Shown here: one piece after another, positions 33,401 through 42,200 of the stretch
Layout of the letters: every line of letters starts with the position of its first letter
Numbering within the stretch: position 1 is the first letter of the stretch
Source of the DNA: Candidatus Woesearchaeota archaeon
GTDB taxonomy: Archaea > Nanobdellota > Nanobdellia > Woesearchaeales > JACPBV01
Assembly: GCA_016180135.1 (NCBI GenBank)
Contig: JACPBV010000006.1
Span: forward strand, 1 to 55,414
DNA: 55,414 bases
Direction: 5' to 3'
Made by a program: the position numbers and the translations under genes
Notes under the pieces: generated by a model
What the model was told of the DNA's origin: nothing
What the model saw: the letters and a program-made list of their open reading frames with translations, nothing else
Database searches by the model: none

Positions 33401-35215
33401 ACCATCGCGGTCGATGTCAAACAGCTCATCAGCATTAAAGCACCTCCCCTGCGAAACGCAATCAGTCGTGGAATCGCAGCAGGCCCTGTCGTTAGTGTCT
33501 GAAGTGCAGACTCCTGGGCTGCACTTCTTCGCATTCACAATTTCTTTTACTGCTCCGGCAGCAGTTGAAGCCTCATGGTCATCGCCGCAGCATTTTCTTG
33601 AAGGGTCTGTGCTTGATGGAAAATAGGAAAAGCTGCAGCCCGCCGACTGGCAGAATTGGGCGCTCGTATCTGGGTCTTTCCAGATTCCGTTATCGCAAAA
33701 AGACGGCTTTGCTCCGGTGGTGGCCCCAAACGGCGAACAGCTGCCCTGCGCTGCGCAATTTCCTGAAACATCAACACAGTCTGTGGAAGCATCGCAGCAG
33801 GCAGACGGATCTAAACCGCAACTCTTGCCTGAGTATGCCTGATCTATCTCGCAGGTCTTTGAGAATTCCCCGGGGTCATCTCCGCAGCATTTGTTCGTTT
33901 GCCCGCCGATAGTTTCACCGCCAATCTCAAATTTAAATGGCCTTCCTGAATTTAATGAAGGCAGTGAGCAGCCCCCAGAAGGCTCGCAGGCAGCCTGGCT
34001 TGAGTCGGGATCTTTCCACTTCCCTTTTTCTGCAGAATTTGACGTGCCGGGATCGCAGAACCCCGCAAGGTTGCCGTTCCCGAATTGATAGCATAAACCT
34101 GCCGGCTTGCAGGCCCCATCAGGGCTGACGCAGGAACTGTCTGTTGGGCAGCAGGCATCTCTTAATGCTGTATCTTGAGGTGCAGGATATGCAGTTAAAA
34201 CCTGCGCGTCTAAAGAAGCTACACCGAACTTCCTCACAAATTCATTCGTATCATCGCCGCAGCATGCTGCTCCGGAAACCTGGCCGCCGATGCTCCATTT
34301 GAACTGCCGGGCTGAGGGGATGGGCTCGTCAGGGTCACCATTGGGGCCAGTGCACCCTGCAGCCGTGCAGGCAGAGTTTCCCTCGTCCGGGTCTGTCCAT
34401 TGTGCCTTCTCTTGAGAAGGAATCAATTGGCAAAATAGCTTTCTTCCGGGCTCGTTGGGAAAGGTATAGCACCCATTAGCTGGTTTGCATCCCTCACCAC
34501 CCGCAGTCGAAGTAAACGGATCAACGCAGGAGATTCCCGTTGCGCAGCATTGAGTAGTGCCGCCATGGCCATCTCCGCTATCAGTGTTGTCTAAATCCGG
34601 CCGGCAGTTTAAAGAAGAGCCGATTGTGGAAGATTTTTGGTTGCAATCTGAAAAGTATTCATTGAACTCGTTTTGGCAGCAGTTTCCCAGCCGCGGTATG
34701 AATTCTGGCGTAAGTGGGTATCCGTTGGGGCCGCTGAGTTTATCAGTGCTAAAAAGGGCGCAGTCAGCAGAAGACGAATCTCCTTTTTTCCACAGCCCAT
34801 TTGCACAAACCATTCTTTTTTCTCTGGCAAAAATATTGTTATTCGCAGAGTTAAAAAGCGGAACGCTTGCCACTGCACCATTAGCCGCCGTTGTTGCCGA
34901 TTGATAAACCCCAGTTAGTTCACTCTTGCTGGATAATAAAACACATTGAGAGTCAACGCTGGTTACACAAACGTTTCGAGGTGCGGTTTTTTGCTCACAG
35001 ATTAAGCCGTCCAGATTCTCACATTTGGAACAAACCTCGATTGAGCTCCCTGAGCAAGAAGTGTCCCCATCATCAGCACAGCCGCCCTGGAGCTCGGCTG
35101 AAGATATTTGTGCGATGCTAATAAGAAGTGTCAGCATAAGGAAGGTTGCACCCAGGACAGGGATTCTTTTTGTGGTTTTTTGGCATACCCCAAGATTACA
35201 AGTTTTTACCGTCAT
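30428..35215 (-). CDS. Giant secreted Cys-rich surface protein, 1595 aa
   Basis: A basic N-terminus and signal peptide (VLGATFLMLTLLISIAQI, ending SSAE near 41) are followed by repeats of roughly 90-140 residues (about 180-700), each with GxWxDPD, several cysteines and a CCGDD-x-E motif; CCGDD occurs near residues 319, 445, 542 and 684. Two PKD/Ig-like domains sit near 1100-1190 and 1355-1435. The C-terminal third repeats a C-(I/V)-x-DAH-x-C-CC pattern, with DAH occurring many times. The stop of the upstream regulator overlaps its ATG (ATGA), so translation is coupled. Probably an S-layer or adhesin-like protein. Confidence 0.8.
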   Translation of the reverse strand: MTVKTCNLGVCQKTTKRIPVLGATFLMLTLLISIAQISSAELQGGCADDGDTSCSGSSIEVCSKCENLDGLICEQKTAPRNVCVTSVDSQCVLLSSKSELTGVYQSATTAANGAVASVPLFNSANNNIFAREKRMVCANGLWKKGDSSSADCALFSTDKLSGPNGYPLTPEFIPRLGNCCQNEFNEYFSDCNQKSSTIGSSLNCRPDLDNTDSGDGHGGTTQCCATGISCVDPFTSTAGGEGCKPANGCYTFPNEPGRKLFCQLIPSQEKAQWTDPDEGNSACTAAGCTGPNGDPDEPIPSARQFKWSIGGQVSGAACCGDDTNEFVRKFGVASLDAQVLTAYPAPQDTALRDACCPTDSSCVSPDGACKPAGLCYQFGNGNLAGFCDPGTSNSAEKGKWKDPDSSQAACEPSGGCSLPSLNSGRPFKFEIGGETIGGQTNKCCGDDPGEFSKTCEIDQAYSGKSCGLDPSACCDASTDCVDVSGNCAAQGSCSPFGATTGAKPSFCDNGIWKDPDTSAQFCQSAGCSFSYFPSSTDPSRKCCGDDHEASTAAGAVKEIVNAKKCSPGVCTSDTNDRACCDSTTDCVSQGRCFNADELFDIDRDGDKEICKAAVESTTAETAPQTNPSAVQNIGQWQDADESSANCGLVGTLQSPTTYMSSTPVCGLERCKEPGIAAVSGTSSFCCGDDPKEIFRQGISNICVEAKAQGSTETNDCIKDITIQTGNAQSVQHIYLNDGEFIGDDLCTKGIITSRTRFIATAMMGIANQSSPRNFTLFCDSASNTLNYLEYLIPNLNFRPLDQGSITRAEDFLAGIPPNIDTPTFSDKDCRASIQGVNIDLPCANNFCVLRYQPDRGILTAPKEEIIFGVSLNKQINTGIFPFIKTLEGVSDCDTAIGQKDGLFHQCNPTLTSSARAFYNFNMSSVLYSSNEIAGSSLSDATFSLTLTEKFFRFIRHPLLSIIDFAKTKLFSQQNLVGFNADFGFILDAQKFDKLYLERRGFKNIRGINEQYNQNSRQVISLAYTGLDQDICKTISPFDDRTQLVDPFIRFLCMFNPSNDTYYISSDSSLAAQKWVELTAGLRTKDTGCSPGTKPIVNLDAHGPFFIGQEIKFNAEVESCNVPLFYQWKVIGPDPNNVNSFETINSPTSPGQSLSQVKSFTHSKVFNRQGPVTVQFLIFDGQGNIAFTKSISFEITAATGCILRQNSCSSEENCIFSLSGEGDAHAAPCTGGYSNKVCCQKLFSEDQGTDGTCAEDTLVKLSPASDAHGDPLIQSSSFPAKLCIKSDPGTARCSMREVLPNSDGCAPDESCIAKVSDGYDAHFASCQDTGSGFGKSLCCSSGCSSVSLPSAEVVAPDKISVNTPAVFDANIDVCSSGTNSFSWEFFREGQAGIEPLSTESTKTTSQTFTQTGQYRAEFTLTDANGKTFSQTTLFFVSPSQDCIVRSGSCNLDGENPFFVLSDTEDAHAASFVTSNANYGSVVCCPKTLSRDTTGEISGTCQESLLVSLDQNQDAHGQRKLLSAPQTFDFPICASASPGTVSCVPRQANDPGVQQNGCLSNEICVIKLDDLNDGEFSTCVNAQRTNFQNSICCAVTP

Positions 35216-35358
35216 TTTCTCCCCTTCTTTTCTTCGCCAGTTATTTTTTCTTCTAGTGCGGTATGAATAAACTGGATTAAAGTAGTGTTGCTGAGAAGTG
35301 CGTGGAGCTTTGCTTTTTTGTGAAGCTCGTCCTGAAGTTCTATGTTGATCCTAGTCAT
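35212..35358 (-). CDS. Ribbon-helix-helix (CopG/MetJ-like) DNA-binding protein, 48 aa
   Basis: The frame from ATG 35358 begins TRINIELQDELHKKAKLHA, a classic RHH pattern: an N-terminal beta strand with alternating residues, then a helix, a turn (LSNTT) and a second helix (LIQFIHTALEEKI), ending in a basic tail. RHH proteins bind DNA as dimers and often repress their own promoters. The stop overlaps the start of the giant surface protein gene by four bases, so the two are co-expressed and the regulator probably controls both. Confidence 0.75.
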   Translation of the reverse strand: MTRINIELQDELHKKAKLHALLSNTTLIQFIHTALEEKITGEEKKGRK

Positions 35359-35391
35359 AAGGTGTTTTGTTCTCTTTCCCGAAAGCAGACA

Positions 35392-35421
35392 TTAGTTAGT
35401 TAACTTAGTTTAATTAGTTTA
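35392..35421. promoter_or_regulatory. Tandem TTAGTT operator-like repeats
   Basis: The run TTAGTTAGTTAACTTAGTTT then AATTAGTTTA has four or more TAGTT units at four- to ten-base steps around a GTTAAC palindrome. It lies between the TATA box (35461-35469) and ATG 35358, in the expected leader of the RHH gene, which suits an autorepressor site. Confidence 0.5.
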
Positions 35422-35460
35422 CTCCATTTAATAACCTTATCGTTCGATTTTGGGAAGGAA

Positions 35461-35469
35461 CTATTTATA
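35461..35469 (-). promoter_or_regulatory. TATA box of the RHH-surface protein operon, next to element A4
   Basis: TATAAATAG on the minus strand, preceded by a CGAAACG BRE-like stretch. The family A terminus begins 17 bases upstream at 35487. ATG 35358 is about 100 bases downstream, leaving a leader that contains the TTAGTT repeats. Confidence 0.65.
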
Positions 35470-35486
35470 CGTTTCGGTTGGCTTGG

Positions 35487-35647
35487 GCTCCGTTCAAAAT
35501 ATAGGTTAGCAGCCTAAAGTAAAAATCATTTGCCCTTTGAATCCAGCTGACAAGGGGGACGCCCCAAACGGGGAATGTCAGCAAACGGAAAGAATATTTA
35601 CGATTTTTAAGCTGCTAACCCGAGCGAAGCGAGATTTTGAACGGAGC
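35487..35647 (-). mobile_element. Complete family A element (copy A4), 161 bp, MITE-like
   Basis: The element starts GCTCCGTTCAAAAT and ends with the exact complement ATTTTGAACGGAGC. It is flanked by the 12-base direct repeat CGGTTGGCTTGG at 35475-35486 and 35648-35659, which looks like a target-site duplication. It contains the conserved 41-base block (35492-35532), further inverted segments (GGTTAGCAGC with GCTGCTAACC) and an inner CCCCAAACGGGG-type palindrome. It encodes no protein, so it would be a non-autonomous element. Confidence 0.8.
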
Positions 35648-35726
35648 CGGTTGGCTTGGTGATTCGGGGCACCGGTCGGTTGAGATTATTTTTAGTTGAG
35701 GTAAGTTTTAAGGTAATTTGAAGGAG

Positions 35727-36150
35727 ACCCCACCGTTTCCTGTGGAGAAAAAGTTTTGCGGTTGTGGGGGGTTTGTGAGGAAAGGTTTTGGTTGATTGCA
35801 CCTAAACCACCCCCCAATCACAATAAAAAAATAATGAATAGGATTTTTGAATGATAAAGAAGAAATTAATTGATAATTATTTTCTATATTGAAATATATT
35901 ATTTATTAAATATATAAAAATAGATTTAGAAATATTTATAAAATAAAAAAACAAAAAAAAATAAAAAAGTACCCAACCTTAAAAAAAAACAAAAAAAGAT
36001 AAACAACACAAAAACCAAAATACCCCAAACCCACTAAACCAAAAACCCATTACCCTACAATTACACTCGATCGCAACCACCCACTAACTACTTGCCAGTC
36101 CACCCCCCGCCCCCACCCAAACTCAACCTCCACAGGAAACCATAGGGTGG
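35727..36150. other. Probable replication origin: inverted ORB pair around an AT-rich stretch
   Basis: The identical 13-base core CTCCACAGGAAAC occurs at 35735-35747 (minus strand, followed by GGTGGGGT) and 36128-36140 (plus strand, followed by CATAGGGT). This matches archaeal origin recognition boxes, including the trailing G string. Between them lies an extremely AT-rich tract (about 35815-36000), a plausible unwinding element, then a G-poor A/C-rich tract. orc1 begins 50 bases after the second site. Genes to the left mostly run left and genes to the right mostly run right, as expected at an origin. Confidence 0.75.
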
Positions 36151-36169
36151 CAAACGCAAACAAAAAACT

Positions 36170-36177
36170 ATATAAAC
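36170..36177 (+). promoter_or_regulatory. TATA box of orc1
   Basis: The ACTATATAAACCCCC region carries a TATA box 23-30 bases before ATG 36200. A closer ATG at 36189 runs into a stop after ten codons, which rules it out as the start. Confidence 0.6.
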
Positions 36178-36199
36178 CCCCATTTCTCATGGAAATTTT

Positions 36200-37411
36200 A
36201 TGGGGGGTAAGGAATTATTGAGCTTTTTTGAGAACTATGTTCATCAAGAGAGTATCTTTTCTGATAAAAAAGCATTGCAGGGCAGTTTCATCCCCGAAAG
36301 TATCAAGCACCGTGAAGATCAAATCACTCAGATAGCAGATATCCTTGCACCTTCTCTGCGTATGGAGAAGCCTTCAAATCTTTTTATCTACGGCAAGACT
36401 GGAACCGGGAAGACGGTAACTGCCCACCACATCACTTCAGTATTGGGGGACGCGGCAAAAAATAAAAATATCCCGCTTAAAATCCTCTATATCAACTGCA
36501 AGCTCAAAAAAGTTGCAGACACCGAATACCGGATTGTGGCTCAGCTGGTTAGGGAGTTGGGAAAAGAAATGCCCCCCACCGGGCTCCCGACAGACGAGGT
36601 TTACCGGGGATTTTTTTCTGCCCTTGAAGAAGAAAAAGGTATTGTGCTCCTGATTTTAGACGAAATTGACCAGCTCGTAAAAAAAGTTGGTGACGAGATC
36701 CTTTACAACCTTCTCAGGATAAATGAAGGGCTGTCAAAAACTCAGCTGAGTATATTTGGAATTTCCAATGATGCAACGTTCATAGAGAGCATTGACCCGA
36801 GGGTAAGGTCGTCCCTCTCGGAAGAAGCCCTGGTCTTTCCGCCCTATAACGCTTTCCAGCTGCAGGACATCCTCCGGGAACGGTCGCTCCAGGCATTTAA
36901 AACATCGGCCCTGCAGGAAGGGGTCATTGAAAAGTGCGCAGCATACGCAGCCAGAGAGCATGGTGATGCCCGGAGGGCGTTAGACCTCCTGAGGGTTGCC
37001 GGGGAGATCGCAGAAAGGTCGCAGAGCAGCCTCGTCAAAGTGGAACACATAGACCTTGCAGAAGAGAAAATAGAGAAAGACACCTTATTGGAGATCATCC
37101 AGGTCCAGCCAAAGCAGTCTCATGCGGCGCTTTATGCAATCCTGGGGTCTGCAAAACAGAATAACGGAGTATTGCTTACTGGTGAAATCTATGAGCAGTA
37201 CAAGGCCATAATCACAAAATCCGGCCTGAGGCCGCTAACCCAACGCAGAATCTCTGATATCCTCGGTGAGCTTGACATGCTCGGGATCATTAACGCCAGG
37301 GTTATCTCGAAAGGCAGGTACGGAAGGACGAGAGAAATCTCCTTATCGCTTCCAGGGACAATTATCGAGAAGGCTAAAAAGATGGTCGAAGAAAGCCTAA
37401 ACCTTGGGTGA
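36200..37411 (+). CDS. orc1: Orc1/Cdc6 origin-binding replication initiator, 403 aa
   Basis: Orc1/Cdc6 binds origin recognition boxes and loads the MCM helicase. Walker A is GKTGTGKT at residues 65-72, Walker B is LILDEIDQL near 152-160, and a sensor region (IFGISNDATFIESIDPRVRS) follows. The C-terminal winged helix (about 310-390) has the LTGEIYEQY and RRISDILGELDMLGII phrases typical of the family. Length is normal. It lies immediately beside the probable origin and is followed by both polymerase D genes. Confidence 0.96.
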   Translation: MGGKELLSFFENYVHQESIFSDKKALQGSFIPESIKHREDQITQIADILAPSLRMEKPSNLFIYGKTGTGKTVTAHHITSVLGDAAKNKNIPLKILYINCKLKKVADTEYRIVAQLVRELGKEMPPTGLPTDEVYRGFFSALEEEKGIVLLILDEIDQLVKKVGDEILYNLLRINEGLSKTQLSIFGISNDATFIESIDPRVRSSLSEEALVFPPYNAFQLQDILRERSLQAFKTSALQEGVIEKCAAYAAREHGDARRALDLLRVAGEIAERSQSSLVKVEHIDLAEEKIEKDTLLEIIQVQPKQSHAALYAILGSAKQNNGVLLTGEIYEQYKAIITKSGLRPLTQRRISDILGELDMLGIINARVISKGRYGRTREISLSLPGTIIEKAKKMVEESLNLG

Positions 37412-37416
37412 GCCCG

Positions 37417-38994
37417 ATGAACCCCTCTCTGTCCCCTAAAGATGTTGTCAAATTCTTTCTCGATAAGGGAATCCTGCTGAGCGGAGATGCCCTCAATGAG
37501 CTGTCAGACAGCGGAAAGCTTTCCGAACTTGCCCAGCAGCTCGAGCAGTCGCTCTCTAAGGACAAGCCCCTGGTGCTCAATAAAGATTTCTCTGGAACTC
37601 TTTTTCCCCAGACAGAGATCAGCTGGGCAGACCTTGAGCGGGCAAAGGCCATGTCAGAAAAGGGGAAAGACCTGCTCCAATATCGGCAGTACCTGGACTT
37701 GCTGCAGCAAAAGAAAGCCCATGACACTCCCGCATTCAATGTAAGGGTTGTTTCATCATTCGCAGAGGATTCAAAGAAACGGGAAGTCCAGGACTTCACT
37801 CAATATTTTTCTGCAAGGTTCAAATCACTCAGCGCCATCCTCCTGATGCGCCCTGAATTAAACAACTGCACCGCCATCAACAGGATCCTCCAGAAGAAAG
37901 ATAAGGAATCAGTTTCTTTCGTTGGGATGGTCTCTTCCAAGGAAACCACTAAAAACGACAATCTAATACTCTCTCTCGAAGACTCTACCGGGATCATCAA
38001 GGTGATCATCAACAAGAACAAGCCTGAACTTTATGCCGCTGCTAAGTCCATAGTGATGGACGAAGTGCTGGGGGTTGTAGGCACCTATGTCAACGGATCC
38101 GTCTTTGGCAATTCCCTCTACTGGCCGGACCTCATCAAGAAAGAGATGAAAAAATCTCAGGAGGAAGGGTATGCCCTGTTCCTGTCGGACCTCCATGTCG
38201 GGTCAAAAAATTTTTTAGGGGATGCGTTTGAGAAATTCCTGTCATGGATCAACCAGGAGTCTGGCAGCGACCAGCAGAAGGCGATTGCCAAGCAGGTGAA
38301 ATATATCTTCATTGTAGGGGACCTGGTAGACGGCTGCAGCATTTACCCCTCCCAGGAAAAAGAGCTTACTATCCACGACATCTACGAGCAGTACCAGGTC
38401 TGCGCAAAGCTTCTTGCAAGAATCCCCAAACACATCCCGGTCATCATCTCTCCCGGCAACCACGATGCGGTGAGGCTTGAAGAGCCTCAGCCTCAGTTGT
38501 ACGAAGACCTGGCAAAGGCCATCATAACTTTACCCAACGCCATCCTTGTCTCCAACCCCGCTACTATCAACATCCACAGCTCACCAACTTTTTCAGGGTT
38601 TGATGTGCTCCTCTATCATGGATATAGCTATGATTTCTATATCGCCAATGTCGACGAGATCAGGAACTGCAAGGAGGGGGGATATAACCGCGCTGACCTT
38701 GTGATGAAATTCCTTCTTCAGCGGAGGCACCTTGCCCCCACGCATCACTCTACCGTCTATGTTCCCATGACCGCTTATGACCCCCTGATCATCTCCCACA
38801 CACCCGATTTTTTCATCTCCGGACACCTCCATAAGTCAGCCATCGCGCATTACAAAAACATCACCCTGATCTGCGGCTCATGCTGGCAGTCAAAGACCGC
38901 ATTCCAGGAAAAAGTTGGCCACAACCCCGACCCCGGCAAAGTTCCTGCAATCAACCTCCAGACCAGGGAAATTAAAGTACTGAAGTTCCTTTAA
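37417..38994 (+). CDS. dp1: DNA polymerase D small subunit (DP1), 525 aa
   Basis: DP1 is the 3'-5' exonuclease subunit of the archaeal replicative polymerase D. An OB-fold domain (around 165-220; SFVGMVSSKETTKND) precedes a calcineurin-like phosphodiesterase domain with all expected motifs: LFLSDLHVGS, GDLVDG, SPGNHDAV, YHGYSYD and SGHLHKS. ATG 37417 has GGTGA five bases upstream; a GTG at 37408 would overlap the orc1 stop. The N-terminal helical region is short, as in other compact archaea. Confidence 0.95.
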   Translation: MNPSLSPKDVVKFFLDKGILLSGDALNELSDSGKLSELAQQLEQSLSKDKPLVLNKDFSGTLFPQTEISWADLERAKAMSEKGKDLLQYRQYLDLLQQKKAHDTPAFNVRVVSSFAEDSKKREVQDFTQYFSARFKSLSAILLMRPELNNCTAINRILQKKDKESVSFVGMVSSKETTKNDNLILSLEDSTGIIKVIINKNKPELYAAAKSIVMDEVLGVVGTYVNGSVFGNSLYWPDLIKKEMKKSQEEGYALFLSDLHVGSKNFLGDAFEKFLSWINQESGSDQQKAIAKQVKYIFIVGDLVDGCSIYPSQEKELTIHDIYEQYQVCAKLLARIPKHIPVIISPGNHDAVRLEEPQPQLYEDLAKAIITLPNAILVSNPATINIHSSPTFSGFDVLLYHGYSYDFYIANVDEIRNCKEGGYNRADLVMKFLLQRRHLAPTHHSTVYVPMTAYDPLIISHTPDFFISGHLHKSAIAHYKNITLICGSCWQSKTAFQEKVGHNPDPGKVPAINLQTREIKVLKFL

Positions 38995-39285
38995 TGGGGT
39001 GCCTCGCCCCAACACCAAACTCCTGCTCTCCCCCAAACTTTACAACAAACCCCTACTCTCAACCCGCAGTAACTCAATCAAACCACCAACCCCAAAATCC
39101 TCCCTTAATTCCCAACGACCAACCCCCCCTCACAGCAAACTCCCACTACCAACGCCCCACCCCCGCCACAATAACCCAATCAAACCCCTAAACCACCAAC
39201 CTCCCTCAAACCTCAACAGCAAACCCAACCACTAAACCTCACTAACCAACCGCTCCGTAGACTACCTCCATACTATCCTACTCCC
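38995..39285 (+). other. G-depleted, A/C-rich intergenic tract
   Basis: The 290 bases between dp1 and dp2 contain only a handful of G residues on the plus strand and are full of ACC/CCA/AAC words. Two overlapping frames stay open by composition alone and encode Pro/Asn/Ser-rich strings unlike any protein here, so no gene is called. The tract resembles the segment at about 35960-36130 beside the origin. Confidence 0.7.
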
Positions 39286-42200
39286 ATGTTCAGCGACACA
39301 ATCCAATCGTACTTCAACTCAATTGAAGCGCAGGTGAAAGAGATTTATGAAATAGCAGGCAAAGCCCGGAGCCTCGGATTTGATCCTGAAGAAACAGTTC
39401 CCGTTCCTCTTGCAAAAGATATGGCTGAGCGTGTCGAGGGAATCATCGGGACTGTCTGCCCCGCATTGTTCCGCTCGGGGCTTTCCCAGCGCATCAAGGA
39501 GCTCGAAAAAACCTATGGGGACCTTGACTGGAGAGTTGCTTTGGAAATCTCTTTGGAAGTGGCCCAGGAAAAATTCTGCAAATTTGAAAGCAAAGTCAAG
39601 GCCATGGAGACAGGAATCCGAGTCGGGATCGCTTACCTGACTCTTGGCATTGTCGCATCTCCTATCGAGGGGTTCGTGGAGTTAAAGCTCAAAAAGACCC
39701 ATGACGGAAAGGACTTTTTTTCCCTGATGTACTCCGGCCCCATACGGTCCGCAGGCGGGACTGCAGCGGCAGTCTCTGTCATCGTGGCAGACTATGTCAG
39801 AGTCAAGATGGGTTATGCGCCTTATGACCCCACTGAAGACGAAGTCCAGCGCCTTGTCATCGAGCTTTACGATTATCATGACTACATCAACAACCTTCAA
39901 TATCTCCCCAGCGCAGACGAGATCACCTTCCTGGGAAGGCACCTTCCGGTGCAGGTCAATGGGGACCCTTCTGAAGAGAGGGAAGTCTCCAATTTTAAGG
40001 ATCTGCCGAGAGTAGAGACTAACAGGATCAGGAGCGGAGTATGCCTTGTCCTTGGGGAAGGTGTAGCGCAGAAAGCGAAAAAAGTTTACAAGCAGCTCTC
40101 TAAATGGGGAAGCTCCTACGGGCTTGGCCATTGGCAGTTCCTTGAAGCGTTCCTTGAACTGCAAAAAAGCGTTAAGGCAAAGGGCGAGCAGAAAAAGGAG
40201 GCCAAAGTCAGCCCAGTCTATACTTACATCGAGGATCTGGTGGCCGGAAGGCCGGTGCTCACTCATCCGTTAAGGGCAGGAGGGTTTCGCCTGCGCTATG
40301 GCCGCTCAAGGACATCGGGATACAGTGCCGCAGCAATTCACCCTGCCACCATGGCTGTGCTCCATGATTATCTCGCAATTGGCACTCAGCTTAAGGTCGA
40401 GCGCCCCGGCAAAGCATGCTCTCTGGGGAGCTGTGATACTATTGAGGGCCCGATTGTAAAGCTGGCAAACGGGACGGTCATCAAGTTGGGGAACCTTGCG
40501 CAATCCGGGTCTTTTAAGGGCGACGTCGTGGAGATTCTTTTCCTTGGGGACATCCTTTTCAGCTATGGTGACTTTTTCAACAGGGCCCACGTGCTCGTCC
40601 CTCCGGGGTATTGCCCGGAATGGTGGGTGCAGCAGCTTGAGAAGCAGATTGTAACCTTGTTTGGCAGCTTCGATATTTCAAAGGCAGCAAGCCTTTCGGG
40701 AGTTGGCCAGGAGCTTGTTGAAAAGCTTCTTCGCGACCCTCTTCGGGAAATCCCTCCTGCAGAAGATGCTATCAGGCTCTCTCTTGGGCTCAAAGTTCCC
40801 CTGCATCCTGCGCACACTTTTTATTTCTCTTTGATCAAGCCTCCGGAATTCATTGAGCTGCTGCAGTGGATGTCGGAGGGTAAGCCATTTTTTGAGGGAG
40901 AATCTATAACTAAAGTTGTCCTTCCTCATCGGGAAACGCCAAAAAGATACCTTGAGCTGATCGGTGTCCCGCACCAATGTGCATCTTCAGAATTTGTCGT
41001 GCTTGAGAAAGAGGAATCAGCCATCTTTGAAAAGCTGTTCGGGTTAGGCCGCCTTATCGATATTGAAAAATGGAAGGCCTGCCTGAAAGAACACTCTCTT
41101 AATGGAACTCTTGAGCTTATCAATGCTTGTTCCCCAATACCTCTCAAAGACAAGTCAGGCATCTTTATCGGCGCAAGGATGGGGAGGCCCGAGAAAGCAA
41201 AGATGAGGAAGATGACCGGGTCGCCTCATGCGCTCTTTCCTGTCGGGGACGAGGGCGGGAAGATGAGATCGTTCCAAAGCGCCCTTGAGGAGGGGAAAGT
41301 CACAGCAGAGTCAAGGATATTCCGGTGCAATTCCTGCAAGACTGAAACTTTTTTTGGTGTCTGCGAGCGCTGCGGCCAAAAGACTGCCAAGGTGTTTTAC
41401 TGCAATAGGTGCGGCATTATCGAAAGCAAGGAATGCCCTCACGGAAAGGCCCTCCCTTTCCAGAAGAGGGAGATTGACATCATTTCCCTTTTCAAGGCTC
41501 TTCAGGCCCGATTGGGGGAAAAGAATCTTCCCGACATGATCAAAGGCGTGAGGGGGACTTCCAACAAAGAGCATCTCCCTGAGCATCTTGCCAAGGGGAT
41601 CCTGAGGGCAAAACACGATATCTATGTCAACAAGGACGGGACTACGAGGTATGATATGACTCAGCTTCCGATAACTCATTTCAAGCCAAAGGAAATCGGG
41701 ACTTCGGTCGGAAAGCTTCTTAGCCTCGGATACAGCCTGGACATCCATGGGGCGCCTTTGTCCGACGAGGAGCAGATCCTTGAACTTAAGCCCCAGGACG
41801 TCATCCTTCCTGCGTGCCCCGACAGTCCGGAAGAAGGGGCAGATGTTGTCTTCCTGAGGATGGCCCAATTCATCGACGATCTTCTCGCAGGGCTTTACAA
41901 GCTTCCCCCTTACTTCAAAGTCAAGAAGCGGGAGGACCTGATCGGGCACCTCATCAACGGTCTGGCGCCACACATCTCTTCCTCTATCGTTGGAAGGATC
42001 ATAGGTTTTTCAAAGACTCAGGGATTTTTTGCGCATCCATTTTTCCATGCGGCGATGAGGCGGGACTGCGACGGTGATGAGGCTTCGGCTACTTTGCTCC
42101 TGGACACTCTTCTCAACTTCTCAAAAGAATTCCTCCCTGACAACAGAGGAGCGACGCAGGATGCCCCGCTCGTCCTGACACTCAGGATAATCCCGACTGA

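Noticed and set aside
22465..35215. Integrated virus, suggested by tail-fibre-like proteins
   Set aside because: No capsid, terminase, integrase or att-like direct repeats are visible; the fibre-like genes have signal peptides and sit among cellular surface genes.
38999..39235. Open frames between dp1 and dp2 (65 and 78 codons)
   Set aside because: They are open in two frames because the tract lacks G and so has few stops; the products are low-complexity Pro/Asn/Ser strings without a ribosome-binding site.
41995..42110. Possible intein at the DP2 active site
   Set aside because: The DCDGDE motif and its surroundings read through without interruption.
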